64,000 nucleotides of DNA, taken from the NCBI RefSeq assembly GCF_900089495.1, contig NZ_LT605203.1, positions 2,357,073 to 2,421,072 on the forward strand. The letters are read 5' to 3'. The position numbers and the translations under genes were made by a program. Below are positions 51,219 through 61,018 of this stretch, piece by piece (the stretch's first letter is position 1; each line of letters opens with the position of its first letter). The notes beneath the pieces were generated by a model that made no database searches, was not told where the DNA came from, and saw only the letters and a list, made by a program, of their open reading frames with translations. The stretch comes from Thiomonas sp. X19 (lineage in GTDB: Bacteria; Pseudomonadota; Gammaproteobacteria; Burkholderiales; Burkholderiaceae_C).

Positions 51219-51280
51219 CGCCGTTCTCCCGGAAAACGTGGAATAACGCGCCCAGTATGCGCGCGATGATTCAAACTTCC

Positions 51281-51294
51281 TTGATCGACATCAA
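51281..51294 (-). promoter_or_regulatory. perfect FNR/ANR-type box upstream of phasin
   Basis: TTGATCGACATCAA is an exact match to TTGAT-N4-ATCAA. On the minus strand CATACT lies 21 bases downstream, placing the box near -41 of a class II FNR-activated promoter. The phasin ATG is 63 bases from the box. Confidence 0.75.
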
Positions 51295-51457
51295 GCCTCG
51301 CCCAGACCTGGCGCTCCGGCGGCCGTGGGGCCGCCGCGCGCTTCTTTCTTTCTTGATAGGCCGATGTGGGGCACCAGCGCAAGGGCGGGTTGGCGGATTG
51401 CGGCAGAGCGCGGCGCGGGGCCATCAGGCGCGTGCCGCGCACGTTGCGCAGCCCGCT

Positions 51458-52798
51458 TCAGTTCTGCGCGAACAGCAGCTTGGAGACCGTGTCGTTGTCG
51501 ATGGGCTCGTCGAACAGGGTGCGCACCAGCAGGTCGCTGCCCAGCACCTGCGGGGCGAACAGCATGTCGGGCTGCACGCGGCGAATTTTCGCCAGATGGC
51601 GGGCGTCGTTCACGCCGGCGATGGTCTTCACCCCTGGCGCCAACTCCTTCACCGCGAGCACGGCGAAGGCGTTCTCGGCATCGTCGTCGCGCAGGGTGAG
51701 CACGGCCTTGGCCAGGGGCACGCCAGCCTGCTCCAGAATCTCGTTGCGGGTGGCGTCGCCGACGATGACGTCCGCATCGTCCGGATAGGGCGATGGTTTG
51801 CCGGGCGGGGCGATGATCGTGACCGGCACGTTGCGGCCACGCAGCTCTTTCCACAGCGTGTAGGCCAGACTCGAGACCCCGATGATGACGTAATGGTTGC
51901 GGCGATTTTCGCGGTGCATCCTGCCCTCCAGAGCACGTTTCAAGCTGCCGCCCACCAGCGGCCCAATGACCACCGACAAGGTGGTGGCGAAGACGGTGAT
52001 GCCCAACACAATCAGCGAGACGGTGTACATGCGCGCTTCCACCGTTCGGGGAACGATGTCGCCATAGCCCACGGTGGACATGGTTTCCACGGCGTAATAA
52101 AACGCCGTGGGCAGGGTGCGGATGGGCGGCGTATAGCCGGCGCCGAACCACAGGCTGCCGAGCACGCCGTAAATGAGCAGGCTGCCAATGCCCAGCAGCG
52201 CGAACAGCGAACTCGCAGCCAGGCTGCTGCGGTCGAAGCGCCTGGCGTAGACCGCCAGCACGACGATGAGCAGCGCGGCAATCACGAACACGGTGTTCGG
52301 CTTGTGGGCGTACCACAGCGCCAGGCCCGCCGACAGCAAGGCCAGCAGCAGGGTGATGACCCAGGCCACGCGTGCGCGCAGCAACAGGCCCAGGGCCATG
52401 AGCATCAGGCCGAAGCCGATGAACACGCGCGGGATGACGGCCAGGTTGGCCACGCTGGCGATGGAATCGGCGCCATGCTCCAGCAGCCCGTGCAAAGCAG
52501 TGAGCAGCGGGAAGAACTGCGGACGCACCTGCAAGGCCCCGCAGCTGGCCGCCAGCAGCGCCGCCAGCACTTGCGGGCCCTGCTCGCGCCACATTTTCAT
52601 CAGCCAGCGCAAGGCTGCGACCAAACGCGCACGCAGGCGATACGGCCAGGCTGCCTTGCGCAGCGCAGCGGGATCGGGCGCCGAGGGCGGCGGCCCGGAG
52701 GGCGGCGCAGGCGGCGGCGCCAAGCTGCCGGCTGGCGTCGCGGGCAACGGCGCATCTGGGTCGAGCACCGGGTCCAGCGTCGGCTCGGGCGGTGCCAT
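51458..52798 (-). CDS. voltage-gated K+ channel-like protein with RCK (TrkA-N) domain
   Basis: A 446-aa protein. After a Pro-rich cytoplasmic N-terminus there are about six hydrophobic helices (residues 75-280), a pore with the K+ selectivity filter STVGYGDIVP near 250, and a C-terminal Rossmann-like RCK domain (HYVIIGVSSLAYTLWKELRG; DADVIVGDATRNEILEQAGV). It resembles E. coli Kch. ATG 52798 follows GGAG by seven bases. It lies 22 bases downstream of the FAD oxidoreductase gene on the same strand. Confidence 0.92.
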   Translation of the reverse strand: MAPPEPTLDPVLDPDAPLPATPAGSLAPPPAPPSGPPPSAPDPAALRKAAWPYRLRARLVAALRWLMKMWREQGPQVLAALLAASCGALQVRPQFFPLLTALHGLLEHGADSIASVANLAVIPRVFIGFGLMLMALGLLLRARVAWVITLLLALLSAGLALWYAHKPNTVFVIAALLIVVLAVYARRFDRSSLAASSLFALLGIGSLLIYGVLGSLWFGAGYTPPIRTLPTAFYYAVETMSTVGYGDIVPRTVEARMYTVSLIVLGITVFATTLSVVIGPLVGGSLKRALEGRMHRENRRNHYVIIGVSSLAYTLWKELRGRNVPVTIIAPPGKPSPYPDDADVIVGDATRNEILEQAGVPLAKAVLTLRDDDAENAFAVLAVKELAPGVKTIAGVNDARHLAKIRRVQPDMLFAPQVLGSDLLVRTLFDEPIDNDTVSKLLFAQN

Positions 52799-52820
52799 CA
52801 GCAACTCCAGGAAGCCGGGC

Positions 52821-54251
52821 TCATCGCCGGATCACCTTGCCCGGGTTCATCAGCCCATGCGGGTCGAGCGCGGTTTTGATGGCGCGCATCATGGACAGCA
52901 CGACGGGGCTTTTGTAGCGCAGCAGTTCCTCGGTCTTGAGCTGGCCCACGCCATGTTCGGCGGAGAAGCTGCCGCCGCAGGCCGCCGCGGCATCGTGCAC
53001 GATGCGGTTGCAGGCCTCCTGGTGGCGCGCCAGAAACACCGCCGCGTCGCCCTCGATCGGTGCCTGCACGTTGTAGTGCAGGTTGCCGTCGCCCAAATGC
53101 CCGAACACCACCAGGCGCGCGCCCGGCAAAGCCTGGGTGACGAGTTCGGCCGTGCTCTCGACGAAGGCGGCCATGCGCGAAATGGGCACGGCGATGTCGT
53201 GCTTGATGTTCAACCCCTCCTGCGCCTGAGCCAGTGGAATGTGTTCGCGCAGCGCCCACATGCCTTGCGCCTGCGCCAGGCTCTGGGCCACGGCGACATC
53301 GGCCACCCTGCCCTGTTCCAGCGCCGCCCCGAGCACGGCTTCCAGCCGCGCCTGGGCATGGGTCTCGCTCTCGCTGTCCGACAGTTCCAGCAGCACGCAC
53401 CAGGGCGTGCTCAGGTCCAGGGGCAGGCGCAGTCGCGGGAAATGGCGCTGCACCAGTTGCAGGCTGTGCGTGCTCATCAGCTCGAAGGCGGTCAGCCCGG
53501 CGCCCAGTGCCGCGCGTGCCTGTTGCAGCAGGTCCACGGCGTCCTGCGCGTGGGCCACCAGCGCCAGCGCGGTGCGTTGCGCCAGTGGCTGCGTGAAGAG
53601 TTGCAGGCTGGCGGCGGTGATGATGCCCAGCGTGCCTTCGGCGCCGATGAACAGGTCGCGCAAGTCGTAGCCGGTGTTGTCCTTGCGCAGCGCGCTCAGA
53701 CCGCTCCAGATCTCGCCCTGCGGTGTCACCACCTCCAGCCCGAGGCAGAGCGCGCGGGCATTGCCGTAGCGCAGCACCGCGGTGCCGCCGGCATTGGTGG
53801 AGAGCACGCCGCCGATGGTGGCGCTGCCCTCTGCGGCCAGGCTCAGCGGGAACAACAGGCCAACCTGCTGCGCGGCGTCCTGCACGTTTTGCAAGACGCA
53901 GCCGGCCTCGGCCACCAGCACGCCGTCGGCCGCGGACAGGTCGCGGATGCGGTTCAGGCGCTTGAGCGAGAGCAGCAATTGCGCACCGCTGGCGTCGGGC
54001 GTGGCGCCGCCCACCAAGCCGGTGTTGCCGCCCTGGGGAACGATGGGCACGCCATGCGTGGCGCAAAGCTGCACCACCTCGGCAACCTGCGCGGTGTCGG
54101 CCGGCAGTGCCACGGCCAGCGGTTTGCCGTGGTAGCGGCCGCGCCAGTCGGTGGCATAGGGCGCAAGGTCTGCGGCGTGATCCAACACTTGGCTGGCCCC
54201 GAGCAGGGCGCGCATGGCGTCGAGGAAGCGGATGCGTTCAGGCGGGCTCAT
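52821..54251 (-). CDS. FAD-linked oxidase (GlcD / D-lactate dehydrogenase type)
   Basis: A 476-aa protein of the FAD_binding_4/FAD-oxidase C family. It has VPIVPQGGNTGLVGGATPD (FAD pyrophosphate binding), GGVLSTNAGGTAVLRYGN, LFIGAEGTLGIITAA, and C-terminal GHLGDGNLHYNV and AEHGVGQLKTEEL. It oxidises a 2-hydroxy acid such as glycolate or D-lactate. Near RuBisCO genes, glycolate would be a sensible substrate, but glcE/glcF are not adjacent. The ATG at 54251 overlaps the stop of the upstream gene. Confidence 0.92.
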   Translation of the reverse strand: MSPPERIRFLDAMRALLGASQVLDHAADLAPYATDWRGRYHGKPLAVALPADTAQVAEVVQLCATHGVPIVPQGGNTGLVGGATPDASGAQLLLSLKRLNRIRDLSAADGVLVAEAGCVLQNVQDAAQQVGLLFPLSLAAEGSATIGGVLSTNAGGTAVLRYGNARALCLGLEVVTPQGEIWSGLSALRKDNTGYDLRDLFIGAEGTLGIITAASLQLFTQPLAQRTALALVAHAQDAVDLLQQARAALGAGLTAFELMSTHSLQLVQRHFPRLRLPLDLSTPWCVLLELSDSESETHAQARLEAVLGAALEQGRVADVAVAQSLAQAQGMWALREHIPLAQAQEGLNIKHDIAVPISRMAAFVESTAELVTQALPGARLVVFGHLGDGNLHYNVQAPIEGDAAVFLARHQEACNRIVHDAAAACGGSFSAEHGVGQLKTEELLRYKSPVVLSMMRAIKTALDPHGLMNPGKVIRR

Positions 54252-54763
54252 GGCCTCGTATCGGACGCGGAGGGCGAAGGGGCTGGCGCATCGACGCGAC
54301 GACCAGCAGGCGCCTCGACGCGCAAATCGGCACTGGCAGCAGGAGTTTGCGCAGCCAGGGGCGTCGCTTGCGGCCTGTGCGCATGCGCCCGCAGTGTGGC
54401 GGCCATCATGCCGAAGGTGGCCAGAGCCAGCACGCATTCGGCCCAGCCGAGCATGCGCGACAGCGCCTGCGGGTCGGTCAGCCCGCGCACCACACCCTCG
54501 GTCAGGTAGAACCACACCAGCATGCTCATCCACTGGTAGGTGTAGAGCCGGCCGCGCCACATGCCGGGGGCGGCGGCCAGCAGTGGCAGCACCTTCAGTG
54601 CCAGCCACGACCCCCCGGGGCGCAGCGGCGCCCACCACAGCTCCCAGCCCAGGCACAGCGCGATGAGCGCGGCCCACAGGGTGAGGTTGGCCCGCCGCCA
54701 TGCGGGGGCGGCGAAGCGGGAGTCGCTGGCCCGCGCGTCGCCTTGAAGCGTTTGCGGATTCAT
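54248..54763 (-). CDS. DUF2069 membrane protein
   Basis: A 171-aa protein with four membrane helices in residues 30-125 (LTLWAALIALCLGWELWW; WLALKVLPLLAAAPG; YTYQWMSMLVWFYLTEGVVRG; AECVLALATFGMMAATL), the DUF2069 pattern, followed by an Ala/Pro-rich tail. It sits between wrbA and the FAD oxidase, with four-base overlap to the latter. DUF2069 genes are frequently next to wrbA in proteobacteria; the function is unknown. Confidence 0.85.
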   Translation of the reverse strand: MNPQTLQGDARASDSRFAAPAWRRANLTLWAALIALCLGWELWWAPLRPGGSWLALKVLPLLAAAPGMWRGRLYTYQWMSMLVWFYLTEGVVRGLTDPQALSRMLGWAECVLALATFGMMAATLRAHAHRPQATPLAAQTPAASADLRVEAPAGRRVDAPAPSPSASDTRP

Positions 54764-54773
54764 CGCCCGGGCC

Positions 54774-55385
<612 letters not shown>

Positions 55386-55387
55386 CT

Positions 55388-56602
55388 ATGCGCCCCCGCT
55401 ATCGACCGCCCGACATTCCCCAAAGCCTGCACTTGCTCATCAAGCGCTTTGGCCAGGAACGCCTGGCGCAGACGGCCGGCAGCCTGACGTTCACCACCCT
55501 CATCTCCATGGTGCCGCTGCTGGCGGTGGGCCTGTCGCTATTCACCGCTTTTCCCGCCTTTCATCGCATGCAGGACCACCTGCAGCAGCAGTTCGCCCAC
55601 GCCTTGCTGCCGCAAGATATTGCCGAAACCGTATTCCGCTATCTCAACCAGTTCGCCGCCAAGGCCAAGGGCCTGGGCGCCGTGGGCGTGGCCGGACTGG
55701 TGTTCCTGGCCACCTCGATGATGCTGACGGTGGACAAGGCGCTCAACGCCATCTGGCGCACTGCACGCCCGCGCCCGCTCGCGCAGCGCGTGCTGCTGTA
55801 CTGGGCCGGCATCACGCTGGGGCCGTTGGTGCTGGGCACCGGGCTGGCGGCGTCGGCAGCGCTGATGGCGGCGCATCGCGGCTGGTTGCACCACATTCCG
55901 GGCGGTACCGGTGTGTTGCTCACGCTGCTGTCGTGGGCCGTCATGGGTGCGGCCATCGGCGCGCTCTACCGCTTCGTGCCCAACACCGAGGTGAAGTGGC
56001 GCGATGCCCTGGCGGGAGGATTGTTCGCCGCCATCGGCTTCGACCTGGCCGGCCGCGCCTTTGCCTGGTATGTGGCCAGCGTGCCCACGTTCACCGCCGT
56101 CTACGGCACCTTCGCCACCCTGCCTATTTTTCTGATATGGATTTACTGGAGCTGGATGGTGGTGCTGCTGGGCGCGATGCTGGCCGCATTCCTGCCGCTG
56201 CTGCGGGTGCGCGCCCTGCCGCCGCAGGCCGTGGCGGGAGGCGAATTTCTTCTGGTGCTGAAGCTGCTGCGCCAGCTTGCTGCCGCGCGCAAGGCGCCCG
56301 ACGTTGGCCGCGAGACCCTGGTCCTGGCCCGCAGCCTGCGCTGCGACCCGCTGCACCTGCAGCCGCTGCTGAATGCGCTCGAAGGCATCGGCTGGATCGG
56401 CCGTGTCACGCCCGATGCGCGCCATCGCTCGGTGCGCTGGGCCTTGCTGGTGGACCCGGCGCAAACCCCTGTGGCCGCCTTGGTGGACGTGCTGCTGCTG
56501 AACCACGAGGCCGCCGCCGAGTTTTCGCCCTTGCTCGGCAACATCGTCAGCGACAAGGAACGCGCGCTGATGCTGGAGCGGCTGCTGCAAGACACGCCCT
56601 GA
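55388..56602 (+). CDS. YihY/UPF0761 (RNase BN-like) inner-membrane protein
   Basis: A 404-aa protein. The N-terminal 285 residues hold six membrane helices with family motifs AGSLTFTTLISMVPLLAVGLS, LNAIWRTARPRP, YRFVPNTEVKWRDALAGG and YGTFATLPIFLIWIYWSWMVVLLGA. A cytoplasmic winged-helix-like C-terminal domain follows. Despite old RNase BN naming, it is not the tRNA nuclease; the role is unknown. ATG 55388 gives the family-typical start. Confidence 0.93.
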   Translation: MRPRYRPPDIPQSLHLLIKRFGQERLAQTAGSLTFTTLISMVPLLAVGLSLFTAFPAFHRMQDHLQQQFAHALLPQDIAETVFRYLNQFAAKAKGLGAVGVAGLVFLATSMMLTVDKALNAIWRTARPRPLAQRVLLYWAGITLGPLVLGTGLAASAALMAAHRGWLHHIPGGTGVLLTLLSWAVMGAAIGALYRFVPNTEVKWRDALAGGLFAAIGFDLAGRAFAWYVASVPTFTAVYGTFATLPIFLIWIYWSWMVVLLGAMLAAFLPLLRVRALPPQAVAGGEFLLVLKLLRQLAAARKAPDVGRETLVLARSLRCDPLHLQPLLNALEGIGWIGRVTPDARHRSVRWALLVDPAQTPVAALVDVLLLNHEAAAEFSPLLGNIVSDKERALMLERLLQDTP

Positions 56603-56745
56603 GCGCGCATGCTGGTAGCAGATCTCGCTGACACGCAGTGCGCACCTGGGGTACGAATCTTGCCAAGCTGAAAGCGCAGCCGTAGCCCATGCGCCGGCCT
56701 CGGTCCCTTGATGATTTGCCCCGCCCTTGCTGAATTGGAGGAATC

Positions 56746-57186
56746 ATGGACATCACCGTCTATCGCGCTGAAGCCCTTGCCCGCGAAAGCCGCACCCTGC
56801 CCGCCGCCACCTACAACCTGGCCCGCACCCTGCAAGCGCGCAGCCCCAGCGGCGTGGCCTTCGTGCCCGTGCGCTCCATGCAGGTGCTGGCCATCCTCGA
56901 CGCCACCGAGTTCGTGTTTCTCGACGGCCACACCAAAAGCTGGGTGATGCTCGCCTGGCAGGGCTTCCTCGCCCATGAACGCAGCGCTCTGGACGCGCCG
57001 GTGCCGTTCGAGTCCGTGTGCTACGAAGACAGCGGCGTCGAAGCCATGCGCCGCCTGCCGCGCGAACTCCATCTCGCGCTGCAGGACCTGGCCGCGAAAC
57101 AGCGCATCGACGGGCCGGCGAAGGTGCTGAATTTCCATGCGCGTCGCCGTGGAGACGAGCGTCCGGCACCTCCCGACGGAGCCTGA
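56746..57186 (+). CDS. conserved-looking hypothetical protein (146 aa)
   Basis: Not recognised. A strong GGAGGA lies five bases before ATG 56746. It is a soluble alpha/beta protein (ARTLQARSPSGVAFVPVRSMQVLAILDATEFVFLDGHTKSWVML) with a polar, Arg-rich C-terminus. It is convergent with the small gene following cbbO and not obviously in an operon. Confidence 0.7.
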   Translation: MDITVYRAEALARESRTLPAATYNLARTLQARSPSGVAFVPVRSMQVLAILDATEFVFLDGHTKSWVMLAWQGFLAHERSALDAPVPFESVCYEDSGVEAMRRLPRELHLALQDLAAKQRIDGPAKVLNFHARRRGDERPAPPDGA

Positions 57187-57234
57187 CCGCTCAAGCAGCG
57201 TTCCAACGCGCGCTTGCCGCACACGGCGGCGGCC

Positions 57235-57627
57235 TCACTCGTCGTCGCCCAACTCCGCGTCCCACCCCTCATCCTTGGCGCGGGTGATGGCCGCGGCGTA
57301 GATGCGGGCGTGGCGCTCGGCGAGCTCGGGCGGCAGGCTGCTGGGGAGGTTGCCGTACCGGTCCCACTCCTTGTCGACCTTGCCCATCAGCGCCTGCATC
57401 TGACCGAGATCCCAGCCGCCACAGTCCTGCGTGTCGGGGATGAAGCCGAACAGCCGCGCATCCAGCACGACCCGTCCGAGTTGGGTGATGCCGTGTTTGT
57501 CCCGATCGAGGCCGACGTATTTGTCCATGGGTCCGTTGTTGAAATCCGCGAAAGGCGCGAACGAGCGCGAAGGATAGAACACTCCCCATTCCGGGCTCCT
57601 GAAGGCTTGGGGAAGGAGCAAGGCCAT
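57235..57627 (-). CDS. hypothetical protein downstream of cbbO (130 aa)
   Basis: Not recognised. A soluble, acidic-tailed protein (MDKYVGLDRDKHGITQLGRVVLDARLFGF; ERHARIYAAAITRAKDEGWDAE) that starts 48 bases after cbbO on the same strand, so it is likely co-expressed with the RuBisCO activase genes. An internal ATG at 57528 begins the better-ordered part (MDKYVGL) and could be the true start. A role as accessory factor of RuBisCO activation is suggested by position only. Confidence 0.65.
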   Translation of the reverse strand: MALLLPQAFRSPEWGVFYPSRSFAPFADFNNGPMDKYVGLDRDKHGITQLGRVVLDARLFGFIPDTQDCGGWDLGQMQALMGKVDKEWDRYGNLPSSLPPELAERHARIYAAAITRAKDEGWDAELGDDE

Positions 57628-57675
57628 GCTATGGATTGTCTTCGCGTCGTTCTGGTCGAGGTTTGGATCTGCCGA

Positions 57676-60006
57676 TTACCGTGTCAGCCCCGCGTAGAGC
57701 AGCGGGAGTTTCTCCGGCAGGCGCTGCACGTGGTCGACGACCATGAAATTGTTCTGGCCGAAGATGCGCGCCACGTATTGGTCGGCGCGCGGGTCCAGGC
57801 TCATGCAGTAGGTGACGACGCCATGTTTGGCCACGTCCTCCACCGCCTTCTTTGTGTCGGAGCGCAGGTATTGCGGGTCGCGCACGTCGATGTCGGCGGG
57901 CTCGCCGTCGGTGATGACGAGCAGCAGTTTTTTCGCGGACTTCTGCAGTTGCAGATGGTGCCCGGCATGGCGGATGGCCGCGCCCATGCGGGTGGAGAGC
58001 TGGCCGGTCATGCCCGCCAGGCGCGCCTTGGGTTCTTCGTTCCAGTGCTGGTCGAAGTCCTTGAAGCGCAGGTACTGCACGTCGTGCCGGCCGTCGGAGC
58101 AGAAACCGTGGATGGCAAAGGGGTCGCCCACCTTGCTGATGGCGTCGGCCAGCAGCACGCAGGCCTGGCGCGTGAGGTCGAGCACGGAATAGTCCTGGCC
58201 CGCCACCTTGTCGTTGGTGGACTCGGACAGGTCGAGCAGCACCAGGATGGAGAAGTCGCGCACTTTGCGCACGCTGCGCATCATGATGCGCGGGTCGGGC
58301 TGCTGGCCCAGGCGCATGTCGATGAAGCTGGCGATGGCGGCGTTGATGTCGATCTCGTCGCCATCTTCGAGCTTGCGGATGCGCTGCACGCCCTGCGGCT
58401 GCATGGCGTCGAGCAGGAACTTCATGCGGTGGATTTCGCGCTTGTACTGCGTGGTGATGGCGTCGATCGCGGCCAGGTCGCCCAGCTTGCCGCGCCGCTC
58501 CAGCACCGTGGCCCAGGCCGGGCGTTCGAGCTGGATCTGGTAGTCCCATTCCGAGTAATGGAAGGGTTCGGAAACCGGCTCCTTGCCCTCCATCTCGTTG
58601 AAGCTCTTGCCCATGTCTTCGTAGGGGAAGAGCTCGGTGTCGAGCACCCATATTTCCTCGGCGTCGTCGCCGGCGTTCTCGACGTCGATCTCATTCGCCA
58701 TGTCCATCACGCTGACATGCTTGCGCACCTGCTTGACGGACTCATAGCCGGCATTGGCGGCCTTGTTGAAATCGAATTCCTCGAACTCCCAGAAGTAGCG
58801 GTTGTCATCGCGGTAGGGGGCGGTGAGCAGGTCGTTGCGGGCGTTGAAGGGGATGCGTTTGTCGGCTTGCAGCTTGTGTGCGAGGGTGACGCCGATGTCC
58901 CACGACAACTGGTTGTCGTGCAGGCGGTCGCGGGCCTGCGTGAACAGCGCGCGGCCCTCGGCGACCCACGGGTCAGCGTCTGCATAGCTGTCGTCCAGCA
59001 GGGCGCGGGCGAGGCGGTTGAGATAGTCGCCGACGGTGGCCGCCATCTCCGGCGTGGCCGTGTGCAGTTGGGCCCACATTTGCTTCAGGCCGGGGAAGCG
59101 GCGGATGGAGAGGGCTTCCACCCGCGCATCTTCAATGACGGAAATCACCGCCATCTGGTAGGGGTTCAGCGCCTCGGCGGAAATGGGCGTTCGGGTCTCC
59201 ACCACATGCGCGGCGCAATGCGCGGCGGCGGCGCGGTACAGCTCCAGGCCGGGCACGCCGCCGTGGTCGTCGTAGGCGTCGGGCAGGTGCAGCAGATAGT
59301 CTTCGATATAGGGCTTGTAGCCCTCGCGGTTCTCGAAGTCGCCCGAGGTGGGGCACATGAAAAAGTCCCGCCCCCACAGCGCGCGCAAATACATATTGAT
59401 GCGCCGCTGCACGTCCACCAGCAGCGTGCCCTTGCGCTCTTTTTGCAGCATGGCGAGCGATTCCTTGCTCTCCAGGCTGAAGTACTGGATCTGCGCCTCG
59501 TAGTCGGTGCGATGCGCGTGCGCGCCCCACAGCGCCCAGCGGCGCAGGCCGCCCAGGGTGAGCTGCTGGAACAGCACATCGATCTTGCCCAGCATCGGCC
59601 GCACGCCGCGCGGGGCCTGGGCGATGAGGGTGTTGATGAACTGCAGATACTTGCTGAACAGCTCGGCATCGCCCAGACGGTTGGCCGCGGTCGGGGCGGT
59701 GGCGAGCAGCAGTTCGATCACCGCGCCCGATGTTTTGGAGGCCAGTGTGAGCGCCGCCGTGGCCAGTTCGCCAACCACGTCCTCGCCCACTTCCTTGGCC
59801 ACCAGCGGGGCGTTGTCGATCCAGTTCTCCACCAGCGAATCGCCCTTGCCGAGGCCATGCAGCGCACCCGCGCCCTTGAGGTAGTTGTCCAGCCCGCGCG
59901 GGCTCAGCACCTTGGTGGCGTCGGGCCAGGCGGACTTGAGCACGGTCTGGGTGTGCTCGGACAAATCTTCGAGGTAATCGGCGTAGTCGTCGAGATTGAT
60001 GGCCAT
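57676..60006 (-). CDS. cbbO: RuBisCO activase subunit CbbO
   Basis: A 776-aa protein with a helical N-terminal region and a C-terminal von Willebrand factor A domain. The MIDAS motif is DLSES (LVLLDLSESTND) near residue 592, with ITDGEPADIDV further on. CbbO binds the CbbQ hexamer and docks on RuBisCO to remove inhibitory sugar phosphates. It starts 32 bases after cbbQ. Length and domain order match characterised CbbO proteins of acidithiobacilli and Thiobacillus-type bacteria. Confidence 0.95.
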   Translation of the reverse strand: MAINLDDYADYLEDLSEHTQTVLKSAWPDATKVLSPRGLDNYLKGAGALHGLGKGDSLVENWIDNAPLVAKEVGEDVVGELATAALTLASKTSGAVIELLLATAPTAANRLGDAELFSKYLQFINTLIAQAPRGVRPMLGKIDVLFQQLTLGGLRRWALWGAHAHRTDYEAQIQYFSLESKESLAMLQKERKGTLLVDVQRRINMYLRALWGRDFFMCPTSGDFENREGYKPYIEDYLLHLPDAYDDHGGVPGLELYRAAAAHCAAHVVETRTPISAEALNPYQMAVISVIEDARVEALSIRRFPGLKQMWAQLHTATPEMAATVGDYLNRLARALLDDSYADADPWVAEGRALFTQARDRLHDNQLSWDIGVTLAHKLQADKRIPFNARNDLLTAPYRDDNRYFWEFEEFDFNKAANAGYESVKQVRKHVSVMDMANEIDVENAGDDAEEIWVLDTELFPYEDMGKSFNEMEGKEPVSEPFHYSEWDYQIQLERPAWATVLERRGKLGDLAAIDAITTQYKREIHRMKFLLDAMQPQGVQRIRKLEDGDEIDINAAIASFIDMRLGQQPDPRIMMRSVRKVRDFSILVLLDLSESTNDKVAGQDYSVLDLTRQACVLLADAISKVGDPFAIHGFCSDGRHDVQYLRFKDFDQHWNEEPKARLAGMTGQLSTRMGAAIRHAGHHLQLQKSAKKLLLVITDGEPADIDVRDPQYLRSDTKKAVEDVAKHGVVTYCMSLDPRADQYVARIFGQNNFMVVDHVQRLPEKLPLLYAGLTR

Positions 60007-60038
60007 GGGTCATGCCTCCGCGTTGAAGAACACCGCCA

Positions 60039-60845
60039 TCAGAAGAACGTGCTCACCGCTGCATCCAGCGCGTCGCGCATGTCGGGGTCGTCGGTGATGG
60101 GGCGGACCAGCGCCACGCGGCAGGCGGACTTGGGATCGACGCTTTTGGCGATGAGGCTGCCGGCGTAAATCAGCATGCGGGTGGACAGGCCTTCGTCCAG
60201 GCCATGGCCCTTGAGGTTGCGGCTGCGCTCGGCGATGGACACCAGCTTCTCGGCAACGTCCGTGGCGACGCCGGATTCGTGGACGACGATCTCGCTTTCG
60301 ATGGCGTGCTCGGGATAGGTGAAGTCCAGGCCGCCGAAGCGCTGCTTGGTCGACTGCTTCAAATCCTTCATCAGGCTCTGGTAGCCGGGGTTGTAGGAGA
60401 TGACGATCTGGAAATCCGGGTGTGCATGCACCAGCTCGCCCTTCTTCTCCAGCGGCAGCACGCGGCGGTTGTCGGTCAGGGGGTGGATGACCACGGTGGT
60501 GTCCTGCCGCGCTTCGACCACTTCGTCGAGATAGCAGATGGCGCCGTGGCGCGCGGCAATGGCCAACGGGCCATCCTGCCAGCGCGTGCCCTGGGCGTCG
60601 AGCAGGAAGCGGCCCACCAGGTCGGAGGCGGTCATGTCCTCGTTGCAAGCCACGGTGATGAGCGGCCTGCCCAGTTTCCATGCCATGTATTCGACGAAGC
60701 GGGTCTTGCCGCAGCCGGTGGGGCCCTTGAGCATCATGGGCATGCGCACCGAATAGGCCGCCTCGAACAAGGCCACCTCGTCGGCGACGGGGCGGTAATA
60801 CGGTTCCTTGGTGATGCGGTATTGGTCGATGATGTTGTCGTTCAT
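60039..60845 (-). CDS. cbbQ: RuBisCO activase AAA+ subunit CbbQ
   Basis: A 268-aa MoxR-type AAA+ ATPase. It has Walker A GPTGCGKT, Walker [12 protein letters not shown], the DLVGRFLLD loop and sensor SYNPGYQS. CbbQ forms hexamers that, with CbbO, reactivate form I RuBisCO. ATG 60845 follows AAGGAG by six bases. It lies downstream of cbbS, but a strong terminator (about 60956-60997) separates the two, so its level is probably lower than that of RuBisCO. Confidence 0.96.
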   Translation of the reverse strand: MNDNIIDQYRITKEPYYRPVADEVALFEAAYSVRMPMMLKGPTGCGKTRFVEYMAWKLGRPLITVACNEDMTASDLVGRFLLDAQGTRWQDGPLAIAARHGAICYLDEVVEARQDTTVVIHPLTDNRRVLPLEKKGELVHAHPDFQIVISYNPGYQSLMKDLKQSTKQRFGGLDFTYPEHAIESEIVVHESGVATDVAEKLVSIAERSRNLKGHGLDEGLSTRMLIYAGSLIAKSVDPKSACRVALVRPITDDPDMRDALDAAVSTFF

Positions 60846-60955
60846 CTTGGCTCCTTGCATGGGACGTTTTGATTGATCCACGAATGGCGCGAGCACCATG
60901 TGACGGCGCAACGGCCTGTTGACGCGCCATGCGTGGACAAACCATTCGCGGGCAA

Positions 60956-60997
60956 ACAAAAGCCCCCCGCGCCCGATTGCGGGCGACGGGGGGCTCG
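60956..60997 (-). terminator. rho-independent terminator between cbbS and cbbQ
   Basis: On the minus strand AGCCCCCCG and CGGGGGGCT enclose an inner GCCCG-CAAT-CGGGC hairpin, followed by TTTTGTTT. It begins about 20 bases after the cbbS stop and would attenuate read-through into cbbQO. Confidence 0.88.
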
Positions 60998-61018
60998 GTA
61001 CGGGTCACCCGTCGCAGC

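Noticed and set aside
51316..51356. GC hairpin followed by a T-rich run, looking like a plus-strand terminator
   Set aside because: No plus-strand gene ends here and the T run is interrupted by C; both flanking genes are on the minus strand.
57214..60168. 984-codon plus-strand ORF opposite cbbO
   Set aside because: It is a shadow of the high-GC cbbO gene, has low-complexity His/Val/Gly-rich sequence and no domain; the minus-strand frame is clearly CbbO.
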